In this document: in pieces, positions 25,930-35,437 of the stretch
How positions within the stretch are numbered: position 1 is the first letter of the stretch
How the letters are laid out: each line of letters starts with the position of its first letter
Assembly (NCBI RefSeq): GCF_947502395.1
Contig: NZ_CANMZM010000002.1
Span: forward strand, 744,001-808,000
Source of the DNA: an uncultured Erythrobacter sp.
GTDB taxonomy: Bacteria > Pseudomonadota > Alphaproteobacteria > Sphingomonadales > Sphingomonadaceae
DNA length: 64,000 bases
Direction of reading: 5' to 3'
The notes under the pieces: generated by a model
Database searches by the model: none
The model's input: the letters and a program-made list of their open reading frames with translations, nothing else
What the model was told of the DNA's origin: nothing
Position numbers and translations under genes: made by a program

Positions 25930-27144
25930 TCAGGCCGCCTTTTTCACTTCGGCGACAATCTTCTTCGCTGCGTCACCAAGATCATCGGCCGGCACAATCG
26001 CGAGGCCGGAGTTTGCGAGGATTTCCTTGCCTGCCTCAACATTGGTGCCTTCAAGACGGACGACCAGCGGCACCTGAAGGTTCACGTCTTTCGCCGCCTG
26101 CACAACCCCGTTGGCGATGATGTCGCATTTCATAATGCCGCCAAAGATGTTGACGAGGATGCCTTCGACCGCAGGGTCTTTGAGGATGATCTTGAACGCC
26201 GCAGTCACTTTCTCAGTGGTCGCGCCGCCGCCTACGTCGAGGAAGTTGGCTGGGAATGCGCCGTTCAGCTTGATGATATCCATCGTCGCCATCGCAAGGC
26301 CAGCGCCGTTCACCATGCAGCCGATGTTTCCATCAAGCTTGATGTAGGCAAGATCGTATTCGGACGCTTCGACTTCTGCCGGGTCTTCCTCAGTCTCGTC
26401 GCGCATCTCTTCGATCGCCGGGTGACGATAGAGCGCGTTGGAATCAAAGCTCATTTTCGTGTCGAGCACGAGGAGAGAAGCGTTGCCATCCGCGTCGGGC
26501 TTGGTTTCAACCAGCGGGTTGATCTCCAGCATATCGCAATCGCTTGCGGTGAATGCGCCGTAGAGTTGCTTGGCGAGTTTCTGACATTGCTTGTTGAGGT
26601 CGCCGGTAAGGCCAAGCGCAAAGGCAACTGAGCGCGCGTGGTGCGGCATAAAGCCTTGTGCAGGATCAATCGTGATCGTGGTGATCTTTTCAGGCGTTTC
26701 ATGGGCCACATCTTCAATGTCCATCCCGCCTTCGGTCGATGCAACCATGGCGACGCGGCCCGTCGCGCGGTCCACCAGCATAGCAAGGTAATACTCGCTC
26801 TCAATGTCGACACCATCGGTCACATAGAGGCGATTGACCTGCTTGCCTTCAGCGCCGGTCTGGATCGTCACCAGTGTATTCCCGAGCATTTCCTTGGCGT
26901 GCGATTCCACTTCATCAAGCGAGAAGGCGAGGCGTACGCCGCCCTTGGCGTCTTCCGGAAGTTCCTTGAACTTGCCTTTGCCCCGGCCCCCTGCGTGAAT
27001 CTGTGCTTTCACCACATAAAGCGGCCCTGGCAGCTGCTTCGCGCCTTCGACGGCTTCTGCGACTGTCAGCGCAGCGTGGCCATCAGGAACCGCGATCCCG
27101 TGTTCTTTAAGCAGTTCTTTGGCCTGATATTCGTGGACATTCAT
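25930..27144 (-). CDS. sucC: Succinyl-CoA synthetase (ADP-forming) subunit beta
   Basis: SucC is the nucleotide-binding beta subunit of succinyl-CoA synthetase in the TCA cycle. The protein of 404 residues has an ATP-grasp domain ([21 protein letters not shown] start; [14 protein letters not shown]), then the C-terminal flavodoxin-like ligase domain with [18 protein letters not shown] and [18 protein letters not shown] 27144 is the family start; an upstream extension is not conserved-looking. The alpha subunit gene sucD, normally next in line, is not here: a GFA gene takes its place. Confidence 0.95.
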   Translation of the reverse strand: MNVHEYQAKELLKEHGIAVPDGHAALTVAEAVEGAKQLPGPLYVVKAQIHAGGRGKGKFKELPEDAKGGVRLAFSLDEVESHAKEMLGNTLVTIQTGAEGKQVNRLYVTDGVDIESEYYLAMLVDRATGRVAMVASTEGGMDIEDVAHETPEKITTITIDPAQGFMPHHARSVAFALGLTGDLNKQCQKLAKQLYGAFTASDCDMLEINPLVETKPDADGNASLLVLDTKMSFDSNALYRHPAIEEMRDETEEDPAEVEASEYDLAYIKLDGNIGCMVNGAGLAMATMDIIKLNGAFPANFLDVGGGATTEKVTAAFKIILKDPAVEGILVNIFGGIMKCDIIANGVVQAAKDVNLQVPLVVRLEGTNVEAGKEILANSGLAIVPADDLGDAAKKIVAEVKKAA

Positions 27145-27272
27145 GAGAGGATGATCCCTTTTGGTATTGTTCCGTCGAGAAAAGCTGTTCGCAGCGCGCC
27201 TAAGCACGGATTGGAGCCCTTGAAAAGTGTCCAAAGGTCGCACACGAGAGTTGGACCTAAGAAAGCCGCTCA

Positions 27273-28058
27273 ATGATCGACCAAAACCAGTTTCAAGAGA
27301 TCGTCCGCGAAGCGGGGCGGATGGCCTATGCGCGCTGGCCCGGGGCTGGGCACGCGCTTGAGTCGTGGGAGAAAAAACCGGGTGACCCGGTGAGCGAAGC
27401 TGACCTTGCGGTCGATAACTTCTTGCGCCGAGAGCTTGGGCGGTTGTTGCCAGCTGCGGCGTGGCTTTCGGAGGAATCGACCGATGACCATGTCCGCGTT
27501 GGTCAGGATCTCATCTGGCTCGTTGATCCGATTGATGGCACGCGCGATTTTGTGCGTGGTCGCAACGGTTGGTCGATTTCGGTCGCTCTGGTTAGCGCGG
27601 GCAAGCCGCTTATCGGAATGCTAAGCGCCCCGGCGCGCGCGGAGGAGTGGATTTCGGTGGCCGGACGTGGTGCCACCCTTAATGGCGAGCCGCTCAAAGC
27701 CAGCACTCGCCAAGAGCTTTCTGGTGCGCGCGTACCGGTGGATCAGCTTCCGCCAGCAGATTCCGACCTTGTCGCGGTTGAAAAGCCCAACTCGATTGCG
27801 CTGAGAATCGCGATGGTTGCCGATGACAGAGCCGACTTGGTGGCGACCCTGCGCTGGGGCTTTGAATGGGATATCGCTGCCGCCACCCTCATAGCCCGTG
27901 AGGCAGGCGCACGTGTGACGGACGCGTTTGGTAAACCGCTCGCTTACAATAAGCGCGATCCGCGCGATTTTGGGGTGTTGGTGAGCTCGCCAGAGATTCA
28001 TTCTGAAGCTGTGGCTCGCATTGCTGAGCGTGCTGAGTCGCTCAGAAAGAACAAGTGA
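27273..28058 (+). CDS. Inositol monophosphatase/CysQ-family phosphatase
   Basis: This magnesium-dependent, lithium-sensitive-type phosphatase has 261 residues. The metal-binding motifs are present: LSEESTDD (glutamate ligand), [15 protein letters not shown], and the second-half aspartate in [20 protein letters not shown]. Substrates in the family include inositol phosphates, 3'-phosphoadenosine 5'-phosphate and histidinol phosphate; none can be chosen from sequence alone. It is divergent from sucC. A second family member is cut off at the right edge of the window. Confidence 0.87.
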   Translation: MIDQNQFQEIVREAGRMAYARWPGAGHALESWEKKPGDPVSEADLAVDNFLRRELGRLLPAAAWLSEESTDDHVRVGQDLIWLVDPIDGTRDFVRGRNGWSISVALVSAGKPLIGMLSAPARAEEWISVAGRGATLNGEPLKASTRQELSGARVPVDQLPPADSDLVAVEKPNSIALRIAMVADDRADLVATLRWGFEWDIAAATLIAREAGARVTDAFGKPLAYNKRDPRDFGVLVSSPEIHSEAVARIAERAESLRKNK

Positions 28059-28070
28059 CAGAGGTTTTCT

Positions 28071-28096
28071 GAGGGCTGCACAAAAGCGCAGCCCTC
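28071..28096. other. Stem-loop between convergent genes
   Basis: GAGGGCTGC (28071-28079) and GCAGCCCTC (28088-28096) form a perfect nine-base stem with an eight-base loop, followed on the plus strand by six A residues. The T-tract lies 5' of the stem on the minus strand, so it is not a standard intrinsic terminator for either gene. It may serve as an mRNA 3' end or stability element for the OmpA gene, whose stop is nine bases away. Confidence 0.55.
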
Positions 28097-28104
28097 AAAA
28101 AATG

Positions 28105-28800
28105 CTATTGTGCGCGTGCCTCTTCAACTTGTTCCTGGCTGATCGGGATGATCTTGATCTCTACTCGGCGATTCAAGGGCTCATCCACGCCATCTGCCGT
28201 TTTCACGCGCAGGAAGTCATAGCTTTCGCCATAACCGCGTGTGGCAAACCGGCTGCGTGCTACACCGCGGCTTGCAAGATAATCCGCCACAGCTTGAGCC
28301 CGTTGTTCGGACAGCCGTTGATTGAGCGCATCAGAACCAGTGGTGTCGGTATAGCCGTACACATCGATAAGGCTGTTCGGATACTGGATAAGGCTTTCCG
28401 AAATGGAATTCAGCGAATCGTAGAAGCCGGGATTGATGTCTGCCGAACCACGCGCGAAAGTCACGCCATCGGGCAGGCGCACAAGGATGGCATCCTGGTC
28501 GCCCACTTCCTCGACATCTACGCCAGTGCCTTCAAGCTCTTCATCAAGCTCGCGAATTTGGTCGTCAAACTGCTTCCCGATTATAGCGCCGGCCGATCCG
28601 CCAATCCCCGCGCCAATAATTCGCCCGGTTCCGCCACCGATTGCGCCGCCGAGCACCGTGCCAAGCAAACCGCCCGCCACCGCGCCAATCGCGGTCCGTG
28701 AGGCCTTTTTCTCGCCCGTATTCGGGTCCGTCACACATGCACTTGTGCCAAGCAAGGCAATCGCGGCGGTGCTCGAGAGCATTATCCGTGAAACTTTCAT
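28105..28800 (-). CDS. OmpA-family lipoprotein with glycine-zipper region
   Basis: This outer-membrane lipoprotein of 231 residues has a lipobox at LLGTSAC (Cys22), a glycine-zipper membrane segment (about 37-78, AIGAVAGGLLGTVLGGAIGGG) and a C-terminal OmpA-like peptidoglycan-binding domain (about 105-220). The domain carries DVYGYTDTTGSDALNQRLSEQRA and the ligand motif PLNRRVEIKI. Proteins of this layout (YiaD-like) tether the outer membrane to peptidoglycan. It is transcribed alone and converges with the IMPase-type gene. Confidence 0.88.
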   Translation of the reverse strand: MKVSRIMLSSTAAIALLGTSACVTDPNTGEKKASRTAIGAVAGGLLGTVLGGAIGGGTGRIIGAGIGGSAGAIIGKQFDDQIRELDEELEGTGVDVEEVGDQDAILVRLPDGVTFARGSADINPGFYDSLNSISESLIQYPNSLIDVYGYTDTTGSDALNQRLSEQRAQAVADYLASRGVARSRFATRGYGESYDFLRVKTADGVDEPLNRRVEIKIIPISQEQVEEARAQ

Positions 28801-29005
28801 ACCGTCCTCCCATCGTGGTTCGAAACGCAGTATACGCTCGCAGAGGGGAAGCGCCAGCCGTGCGTTTCGGGAATTTACAATGCTGATCGCATCTTAGCCT
28901 CGACATGGCTCTGTTGGAATTGCGACAGGCTGAACAACGGCGCCTTCCTGCGGTGCGTCAAAGCGAGGACTGGCAAGCGTCAAAAATTGTGCTAGCGATT
29001 GCGGT

Positions 29006-30307
29006 GTGACACCGTTTCCTTGGACCGAACTCTTCATCATCGTTGGGCTGATCTTGCTCAATGGCGTCTTTGCTATGTCTGAGCTTGCGATTGTTTCTGC
29101 CAAGACGAGCAGGCTCAATGCCAAGGCTGAGGGCGGATCGGCATCGGCTCACACTGCTCTGGCTCTGGCTGCTGAGCCGGGCAAGTTTCTCTCGACGGTC
29201 CAGATCGGTATAACGCTGATAGCGATCATCACGGGCGCTTACTCCGGGGCGAGCCTTGAGGCCCCGGTTGGTGAGCGGCTCGCCTTGTTGGGCGTCCCCG
29301 AAGATATGTCTGGCGAAGTTGCCTTTGTGACGGTGATTGCGCTCACGACATATTTGAGCGTGGTTGTGGGTGAGCTCGTGCCCAAACAGCTGGCATTGAG
29401 AGCGGCTGTGCCGGTTGCGCTTGTCATGGCGCGGCCCATGGCCACTTTGGCGGCCATCGCTGCCCCGCTTGTATGGCTGCTTGATCGTTCCTCTGCCGGG
29501 ATAATTCGTATATTCGGCATCCGATCCAAAGGGCAATCCTCAGTGACGGCTGAAGAGCTTCAGATGATTTTTGCCGATGCGACCCGTTCTGGCGTGATTG
29601 AGCATGATCAGCACCAGATCCTGACCGGAGTGGTCCGCTTGGCGGAGCGGCCCGTGCGCGAGATGATGACGCCGCGCACCGAGCTCGATTGGCTTGATGC
29701 CGATGCCGATGAAAAACAGATCCACAAGACCCTCAAGGAAAGCCCGCATTCGCTTTTGCCCGTCGCTGAGGGATCGCCCGATAGCATTTTGGGTGTGGTC
29801 AAGGTGCGTGAATTGCTGAGCCGGATGGTGACAGGAAGGTCCGTCTCGGTCCGTAATATGATGCACAAGGCTGAGGTCGTTCCCGATCAATTGGACGCCA
29901 TGGATGCGCTGCGCGTGCTGCAATCGGCTGAGATCGCCATGGCTTTGGTGCACGATGAGTACGGCCATTTTGAAGGGATCGTGACCCCGGTGGATCTGCT
30001 AACAGCGATTGCTGGCAATTTCCTGAGTGATCAGGACGCAGGCGATAGCCCGGACATCATCGAGTGCTCGGATGGCTCCCTGCTCATTTCGGGAGCGCTT
30101 TCGGCGAACGGTCTGTCTGATCGTTTGGGGCTGGCCTATGGCGAAGATCGCGAGTTTGGCACTGCCGCGGGTTATGCGCTTTATGTGCTCAAGCGGCTCC
30201 CGGCGGCTGGTGACAAATTCACCGATCAAGGCTGGGAATTCACCGTAACGGAGATGGACAATCGCCGGATCGACAAAATCCTCGTGCGCAAACTGCAAGA
30301 GACTTAG
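29006..30307 (+). CDS. HlyC/CorC-type transporter (CNNM, CBS pair, CorC_HlyC domains)
   Basis: This is a membrane protein of 433 residues. The N-terminal CNNM domain has several helices (about 1-190; LILLNGVFAMSELAIVSA, FLSTVQIGITLIAIITGAYSG). A CBS-domain pair (about 205-330; REMMTPRTELDWLDAD; HDEYGHFEGIVTPVDLL) and a C-terminal transporter-associated domain follow (about 350-425). Family members affect magnesium and cobalt tolerance; older 'hemolysin' names are not functional evidence. The start codon is GTG at 29006; the 200 bases before it hold no gene I can support. Confidence 0.9.
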   Translation: MTPFPWTELFIIVGLILLNGVFAMSELAIVSAKTSRLNAKAEGGSASAHTALALAAEPGKFLSTVQIGITLIAIITGAYSGASLEAPVGERLALLGVPEDMSGEVAFVTVIALTTYLSVVVGELVPKQLALRAAVPVALVMARPMATLAAIAAPLVWLLDRSSAGIIRIFGIRSKGQSSVTAEELQMIFADATRSGVIEHDQHQILTGVVRLAERPVREMMTPRTELDWLDADADEKQIHKTLKESPHSLLPVAEGSPDSILGVVKVRELLSRMVTGRSVSVRNMMHKAEVVPDQLDAMDALRVLQSAEIAMALVHDEYGHFEGIVTPVDLLTAIAGNFLSDQDAGDSPDIIECSDGSLLISGALSANGLSDRLGLAYGEDREFGTAAGYALYVLKRLPAAGDKFTDQGWEFTVTEMDNRRIDKILVRKLQET

Positions 30308-30343
30308 AGTTTTACGCGCCCGGATGGGCGTGCGGAAAACAAG

Positions 30344-30754
30344 CTATCCAGGTATCACAGTGCTCGCGTTTTGGCCGTCGCCTTCTGGCGCTGCGATAAT
30401 GTCGCGCGTTACTCGGCCTTTTGCCACCGTGTTGGTCGCTTCATCGCCGATCTGCGAGCGAATGCTCGGCGCAGCCGGTCCTGCGCGGTCAAGCGCACTG
30501 GTCTCAATATCGCTGCGTGGAGCTGGCCCGCCAAAGAGAGCGTCGAGCGCCTGCTGTTGCGCCGTTCCATCAGCAGGGCGCGGTGCGCCGGGGGCTGGCG
30601 GTGTCAGGGTGAAATCTGGCGGAATCACCAGCGGTGCCTGACGCTGCACTGCAAATTCATCAGGGCGGTCGCGATTAAAAATTCCGCCGCCTCCGCAAGC
30701 GGCAAGCATCGCGCTGCCGGACACAAGAAGAATGGCGGTCTTAACGTTACGCAT
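30344..30754 (-). CDS. DUF3035 lipoprotein
   Basis: The small lipoprotein of 136 residues has a lipobox MLAAC (Cys20) followed by CGGGG-type glycine spacing. The rest is proline/alanine-rich, with the DUF3035 features RDRPDEFAVQRQAPLVIPPDFTL and a low-complexity tail. The family is common in alphaproteobacteria next to lspA and has been suggested to help outer-membrane assembly; no function is shown. Its ATG overlaps the lspA stop (TAATG), so it is the last gene of the long operon. Confidence 0.85.
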   Translation of the reverse strand: MRNVKTAILLVSGSAMLAACGGGGIFNRDRPDEFAVQRQAPLVIPPDFTLTPPAPGAPRPADGTAQQQALDALFGGPAPRSDIETSALDRAGPAAPSIRSQIGDEATNTVAKGRVTRDIIAAPEGDGQNASTVIPG

Positions 30755-31296
30755 TATGAATTCTCCGCAGGGGCGTTTTCTGGGGCGGTATCCGCGCCCG
30801 AATCTTCATCCTTTTCGCGCACGAAGAGGCTGCGCGCAAGGATGATCACAACACCGATGGTGATAGCTGCATCGGCGATATTGAATATAAGAAAGGGTCG
30901 AAAGGTGCCGATATGAAGATCGGCATAGTCGATCACATAACCAAAAACATAGCGATCATATATGTTGCCAATCGCGCCCCCAAGGATGAGCGAGAGGCCA
31001 AGGATATCGCCCAGGATCTTCTCGCGCATCATCCAGACGAGCACCACGAGAGCGATCAGCGCGGTCATCGCGACCAGCAGCCAGCGCATCTCCATATTGG
31101 TCGCCTCTAACATGCCGAGCGAGATGCCGCGATTCTCGGTGTAGGTGAGGTCAAAGAAGGGCACGAGCTCAATATTGCGTACATTGCGCAGGTTCAGGGG
31201 CCCGGTCACATACCACTTCACCAATTGGTCGGTGGCTGCGATGAACGCGGCAAAGCCCAAACCGATCAAGCGGTTTCGAGTGAAAAAACTACTCAT
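30754..31296 (-). CDS. lspA: Lipoprotein signal peptidase (signal peptidase II)
   Basis: LspA is an inner-membrane aspartyl protease that cuts signal peptides from diacylglyceryl-prolipoproteins. The protein of 180 residues has four membrane helices and the conserved regions ENRGISLGML, GGAIGNIYDR and VIDYADL, with Asp114 and Asp123 in the positions of the catalytic pair. A charged C-terminal tail of about 20 residues is extra. It overlaps ileS by four bases (ATGA), the widespread ileS-lspA pairing, and the DUF3035 lipoprotein by one base. Confidence 0.95.
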   Translation of the reverse strand: MSSFFTRNRLIGLGFAAFIAATDQLVKWYVTGPLNLRNVRNIELVPFFDLTYTENRGISLGMLEATNMEMRWLLVAMTALIALVVLVWMMREKILGDILGLSLILGGAIGNIYDRYVFGYVIDYADLHIGTFRPFLIFNIADAAITIGVVIILARSLFVREKDEDSGADTAPENAPAENS

Positions 31297-34200
31297 GCGG
31301 CGTCCATCTGCGCAACAGCATCATCGCAGCGACCACACAGATCGCCATCTTCCGCCACATCGGGCAGCAGGCGCCAGCAACGGCCGCATTTGTTGTCGGA
31401 TGATTTGGTGACGGTCACTTCGTCGCTTTGACCGCGAGTCACTGTCCCGGTGATGAACAATTCCGCGAGTTGTTCGTCGGAAACGCCCCGGGGAACTGCC
31501 GAGGCGGGCACGACTACCGTCGCTTCATTGCTGGAACGGATGACTTTCTCACGGCGCAGTGGCTCAATAGCCTCGTTCACGCGCTCTCGAAGGGCGCGCA
31601 GTGCGTCCCATTTGGCGCGGTCGGCTGGCACAGTCGGAACGCTCGGCCATTCAAGGAGGTGAACGCTTCCTTCCTGTGCGCCATCCTCGGGATAGCGGGT
31701 CTGCCACACTTCCTCGGCGGTAAAGACCAGCACTGGCGCGGCATAACGGACAAGCGCGTGGAACAAGAGGTCCAGCACCGTGCGATAGGCGTTGCGCATG
31801 GTTGAATCCGGCCCGTCGCAATAAAGCGTATCCTTGCGAATATCGAAGAAGAAGGCGCTCAAATCTTCATTGCAGAAGTCGACCAGAAGACGCGTGTAGG
31901 TGTTGAAGTCGTACTCTTCCGCGGCTTTCCTGAGCTTGCCGTCCAACTCACTCAAAAGCGAGAGGATATAGAGCTCCAGCTCAGGGATTTCGCCCGCATC
32001 CGACATATCGCCGACAAAGCCGTCAAGCGCGCCCAGCAAATAGCGGAACGTGTTGCGAAGGCGGCGATATTGGTCGCCCACGCCCTTGAGGATTTCATCG
32101 CCAATGCGGTGATCCTCGGTGAAATCGACGCTGAGTGCCCACAGCCGGATAATGTCCGCGCCGGTCTGCTCCATCACCTTTAGCGGGTCGATGGTATTGC
32201 CGAGCGATTTCGACATTTTCTTGCCCTTGGCATCCATGGTGAAGCCGTGGGTGAGAACCTGATCGTAAGGCGCGCGGCCCCGCGTTGAGCAACTTTGCAA
32301 AAGTGAGGATTGAAACCAACCGCGGTGTTGGTCTGAGCCTTCGAGATAGAGGTTGGCAGGCCATTGCAGGTCCGGCCAGCGATCCGATTCCAGCACAAAG
32401 GCATGGGTGCAGCCCGAATCAAACCAGACGTCGAGGATGTCTTTGACCATCTCGAACTCATCAGGATTGTGGGCGTCCCCAAGGAATTCGGCCTTGCGCG
32501 CCTCATCCCATGCATCGACGCCTTCTTCTTCAATCGCTGCAACGACGCGCGCGTTGACCTCGGGGTCTTGCAGGTAAGTACCGTCGGGCCGGACGAAGAG
32601 CGTGATCGGCACGCCCCATGCGCGTTGGCGTGAGAGCACCCAATCGGGCCGTCCTTCGACCATAGAGCCAAGCCGGTTTTCGCCTTTGGGCGGGATAAAT
32701 TCGACCCGGTCAATTTCAGACATGGCGCGCGTCCTGAGCGTATCACTCTCACCCGATTGCGCCAGTGAGCCACCAGCTGCTGCCTCGATGTCTTCAAGGC
32801 TGGCCGAATGCAGCGAGGAAGGCGCACCTTTGCCGCCCAGCTCTTTGTCCATTGGAACAAACCATTGCGGCGTGCAGCGGTAGATCACCTTGGCTTTGGA
32901 GCGCCATGAGTGCGGGTAGGAGTGCGCGTAATCGGCGGAAGCGCTGAGCAGCGCACCTGCTTCGCGGAGGTCCGAGCAGATTGGGCCTTCGGGCGCGTTG
33001 AACGGCTTGTTGATCACCGAGCGGCGGCGTTCTTTGCCCTCTTCGTCTGTGTCATCTGCGCCCAGCCACAGCCAATCGTCGCGATAACGGCCATCGTCCA
33101 TCACCGCGAAAACAGGGTTGATGCCGTTAGCCTTGCACAGGTCGAAGTCGTCCTCGCCGTGATCGGGCGACATATGGACGAGGCCTGTGCCTGAATCGGT
33201 GGTGACAAAGTCGCCTTCTAGGAAGGGGCGGGGTTTGGCGAAGAATTTGAGTGCTTTTTCCCATTCTTCGTCACCCCGGCGCAGGCCGGGGTCTAGGGCC
33301 TCTTCGGCCACACTTTGCCGCTCTGGATTCCGGCCTTCGCCGGAATGACGGGATTTAAGAAGGTTGTAGATCGGATGGCGGGCTTTGGTTCCGGCTAGTT
33401 TGGCACCGATGTAAGACCGATCCAGTTTCCACTTTAGTAGCGCATCACCGCCTTCTGGCATACCCGGTTCGTCAACGAGGGTCAGGCCGGACCGTGAGAG
33501 AAAATTGTCGACGAGATCGTGGGCAACAAGGTAGCGCCTCCCATCACTTAGGCTGAGAAGTTCATATGCCACCCTCGCCCCATAGGCCAAAGCCTGGTTT
33601 ACCGGGATCGTCCAAGGCGTCGTCGTCCAGATCACCGCATGCGCACCGACCAACTCCGGCACCGCGCTCTCGGTGATCTCAAACGCCACATCGATCTGCG
33701 GGCTGTCGGTCAGGTCCTCATACTCAACCTCAGCCTCTGCCAGAGCGGTCTTCTCAACCGGCGACCACATGATCGGCTTTGATCCGCGGTAAAGATTGCC
33801 GCTCTCCGCAAACTTGCAAAGCTCAGCAACAATTGTCGCCTCAGCCTGAAAATCCATAGTGAGGTATGGGTTGTCCCAATCACCCAAGATGCCAAGGCGC
33901 TTCAGCTGCTCGCGCTGGGTGTCGACCCATTTCTGAGCATAGGCGCGGCATTCGGCGCGGAATTCCTTTGCTGGAACCTCGTCCTTGTTCTTCTTCTTCT
34001 TGCGATATTGCTCCTCGACCTTCCACTCGATCGGAAGCCCGTGGCAATCCCAGCCGGGCACATAGGGCGCGTCTTTGCCCATGAGGTTCTGCGTGCGGCA
34101 CACCATGTCCTTGAGGATATGGTTCAGCGCATGGCCGATATGCATATCGCCATTGGCGTAAGGCGGACCATCGTGGAGGATGAACTTCTCGCGCCCAGCG

Positions 34201-34343
34201 CGCGCCTCGCGCAGTTTGCCGTACAGATCAATCTCGCGCCAGCGCGCCTCAATGCCCGGCTCCTTCTGCGGAAGACCGGCTTTCATCGGGAACGCAGTCT
34301 TCGGCAGGAAGACGGTGTCTTTATAATCGCGCTTTTCAGACAT
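31293..34343 (-). CDS. ileS: Isoleucyl-tRNA synthetase with an in-frame palindromic insert
   Basis: This class I tRNA synthetase of 1016 residues shows the HIGH motif at 68-71 (GDMHIGHALNH) and a CP1 editing domain (about 190-410; TTTPWTIPVNQALAYG, FVTTDSGTGLVHMSPDHGEDDF). KMSKS is at 709-713 (GKKMSKSLGN). The anticodon-binding domain carries a C-terminal CxxC...CxxC zinc ribbon (CGRCWRLL, LCGRC). The zinc ribbon marks the bacterial type. The editing domain is interrupted at residues 332-358 by 27 codons of a REP-like palindromic element, starting RHSGEGRNPE and ending LRRGD, in frame. The flanking conserved sequence is intact, so the enzyme is probably active. Confidence 0.96.
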   Translation of the reverse strand: MSEKRDYKDTVFLPKTAFPMKAGLPQKEPGIEARWREIDLYGKLREARAGREKFILHDGPPYANGDMHIGHALNHILKDMVCRTQNLMGKDAPYVPGWDCHGLPIEWKVEEQYRKKKKNKDEVPAKEFRAECRAYAQKWVDTQREQLKRLGILGDWDNPYLTMDFQAEATIVAELCKFAESGNLYRGSKPIMWSPVEKTALAEAEVEYEDLTDSPQIDVAFEITESAVPELVGAHAVIWTTTPWTIPVNQALAYGARVAYELLSLSDGRRYLVAHDLVDNFLSRSGLTLVDEPGMPEGGDALLKWKLDRSYIGAKLAGTKARHPIYNLLKSRHSGEGRNPERQSVAEEALDPGLRRGDEEWEKALKFFAKPRPFLEGDFVTTDSGTGLVHMSPDHGEDDFDLCKANGINPVFAVMDDGRYRDDWLWLGADDTDEEGKERRRSVINKPFNAPEGPICSDLREAGALLSASADYAHSYPHSWRSKAKVIYRCTPQWFVPMDKELGGKGAPSSLHSASLEDIEAAAGGSLAQSGESDTLRTRAMSEIDRVEFIPPKGENRLGSMVEGRPDWVLSRQRAWGVPITLFVRPDGTYLQDPEVNARVVAAIEEEGVDAWDEARKAEFLGDAHNPDEFEMVKDILDVWFDSGCTHAFVLESDRWPDLQWPANLYLEGSDQHRGWFQSSLLQSCSTRGRAPYDQVLTHGFTMDAKGKKMSKSLGNTIDPLKVMEQTGADIIRLWALSVDFTEDHRIGDEILKGVGDQYRRLRNTFRYLLGALDGFVGDMSDAGEIPELELYILSLLSELDGKLRKAAEEYDFNTYTRLLVDFCNEDLSAFFFDIRKDTLYCDGPDSTMRNAYRTVLDLLFHALVRYAAPVLVFTAEEVWQTRYPEDGAQEGSVHLLEWPSVPTVPADRAKWDALRALRERVNEAIEPLRREKVIRSSNEATVVVPASAVPRGVSDEQLAELFITGTVTRGQSDEVTVTKSSDNKCGRCWRLLPDVAEDGDLCGRCDDAVAQMDAA
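33269..33350 (-). repeat. REP-like palindromic element inserted in ileS
   Basis: The 82-base element has short inverted ends (CGTCA and TGACG) and two hairpins in opposite arrangement. CCCCGGC (33274-33280) pairs with GCCGGGG (33285-33291), and ATTCCGGC (33327-33334) pairs with GCCGGAAT (33339-33346). The layout is that of intergenic palindromic repeats found in many copies in other genomes, but here it is read as 27 codons of the ileS editing domain. No second copy was seen in the window. Confidence 0.85.
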
Positions 34344-34384
34344 AGGCCGAGCCCGTTAGGACATCTGAGCCGCCGGTGGAAGCC

Positions 34385-35437
34385 TCATTGACGCGCTCTT
34401 CGCGCATCAAGGGCAACTTCGCCGGCATCGATTTCTTCCTGGGTCCGGTCATCAAGGCGCTGAATAAGCGCCGGTGTGATTGTGAAAGCATCCTCGATCC
34501 AGACATAGCCGTTGAAACTGTTAGGTATTTCGGTGAGCTGTTCGGGAAGGGTGAGGCCGCGCGGAAGGTTTTCGCCAATTGGACCGATCACGATGACCTG
34601 CCCGCCGTATTTCTCCATCCGAGCGATCAGGCGATTGGGCCAACCCCAGAACGCCCATTGGTAGTTGAGCGGGACAAGCAAGGTCTCACCCCGACAGCTT
34701 TGCGGGAGATAACCGCTCCATCCAAACAGCACATAATCCTTTGAGCATAGGCGGGCACCGTCTGTGTTCCAACTCCACGCCTCGGGGAAGATCTCGCGAA
34801 TACGATTGATGGGCCCGCTATGGCCGTAAAATGCATCGCCCGCTTGGACCGGGTCACGGCCGATTGCAGCGAACTTCTCCGCGATCAGATCTGCTTCGTC
34901 GGGGTCCTTGGACTTGAAATTGATCATCAAGCGACCGCGCCGAGGCATGGCTTCTCCTAGCTCCTCAAAAGTGGGCATCGCTCCCACAAACTCTCCGCTG
35001 CGGAACGGGAAACTCTGGCCGCCATCGGGGGTATAACCATAACCGATATCGAGCGCCTTAAGCTCTTCGAGCGTTGCCTCGCGAACAGGTCCCGAGCCTT
35101 CGGTGCGGCAATCAAGGGTCCAATCGTGCCATACGACGACCTCTCGGTCCTTGGTGGGAGCGATGTCGACCTCAACCATCCATGCGCCCATTTTGAGCGT
35201 GCGCAGAACGCTGGGTACGGTGTTCTCAAGATAACGGTGATAGGGCTCGTGAATTCGGTCGGCGGTGCAAGTGTCTCGCTCGACCCCGGCCTTGTCGTAA
35301 AGCTGATGTAGGCCGCGATGGGCGATCAGCTTGGGCGCACCCTTGGGCTCGGGCGCGAGCCAACTTGCATTGACAAATGTGAGGGTGAGAAAGGCGAGGG
35401 CAAGGCCAAGACCGGCCCATCGAAGCCGGCGCTTCAC
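34385..35437 (-). CDS. Glycerophosphodiester phosphodiesterase-family membrane protein
   Basis: The protein of about 350 residues has an N-terminal membrane helix (LGLALAFLTLTFVNA) and a GDPD-type TIM barrel. The barrel starts LIAHRG and continues with ENTVPSVLRTL and the metal-binding VEVDIAPTKDREVVVWHDWTLD. The C-terminal half is less typical, so the substrate may differ from glycerophosphodiesters. GTG 35437 overlaps the ribF stop as GTGA and is the likely start. Together with its position between ribF and ileS, this shows it is part of the long operon. Confidence 0.82.
   Translation of the reverse strand: MKRRLRWAGLGLALAFLTLTFVNASWLAPEPKGAPKLIAHRGLHQLYDKAGVERDTCTADRIHEPYHRYLENTVPSVLRTLKMGAWMVEVDIAPTKDREVVVWHDWTLDCRTEGSGPVREATLEELKALDIGYGYTPDGGQSFPFRSGEFVGAMPTFEELGEAMPRRGRLMINFKSKDPDEADLIAEKFAAIGRDPVQAGDAFYGHSGPINRIREIFPEAWSWNTDGARLCSKDYVLFGWSGYLPQSCRGETLLVPLNYQWAFWGWPNRLIARMEKYGGQVIVIGPIGENLPRGLTLPEQLTEIPNSFNGYVWIEDAFTITPALIQRLDDRTQEEIDAGEVALDARRARQ

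Noticed and set aside
30311..30335. Hairpin between the CBS-domain transporter and the DUF3035 gene as a terminator
   Set aside because: The stem has mismatches and T/A tracts are on the wrong sides for both strands.
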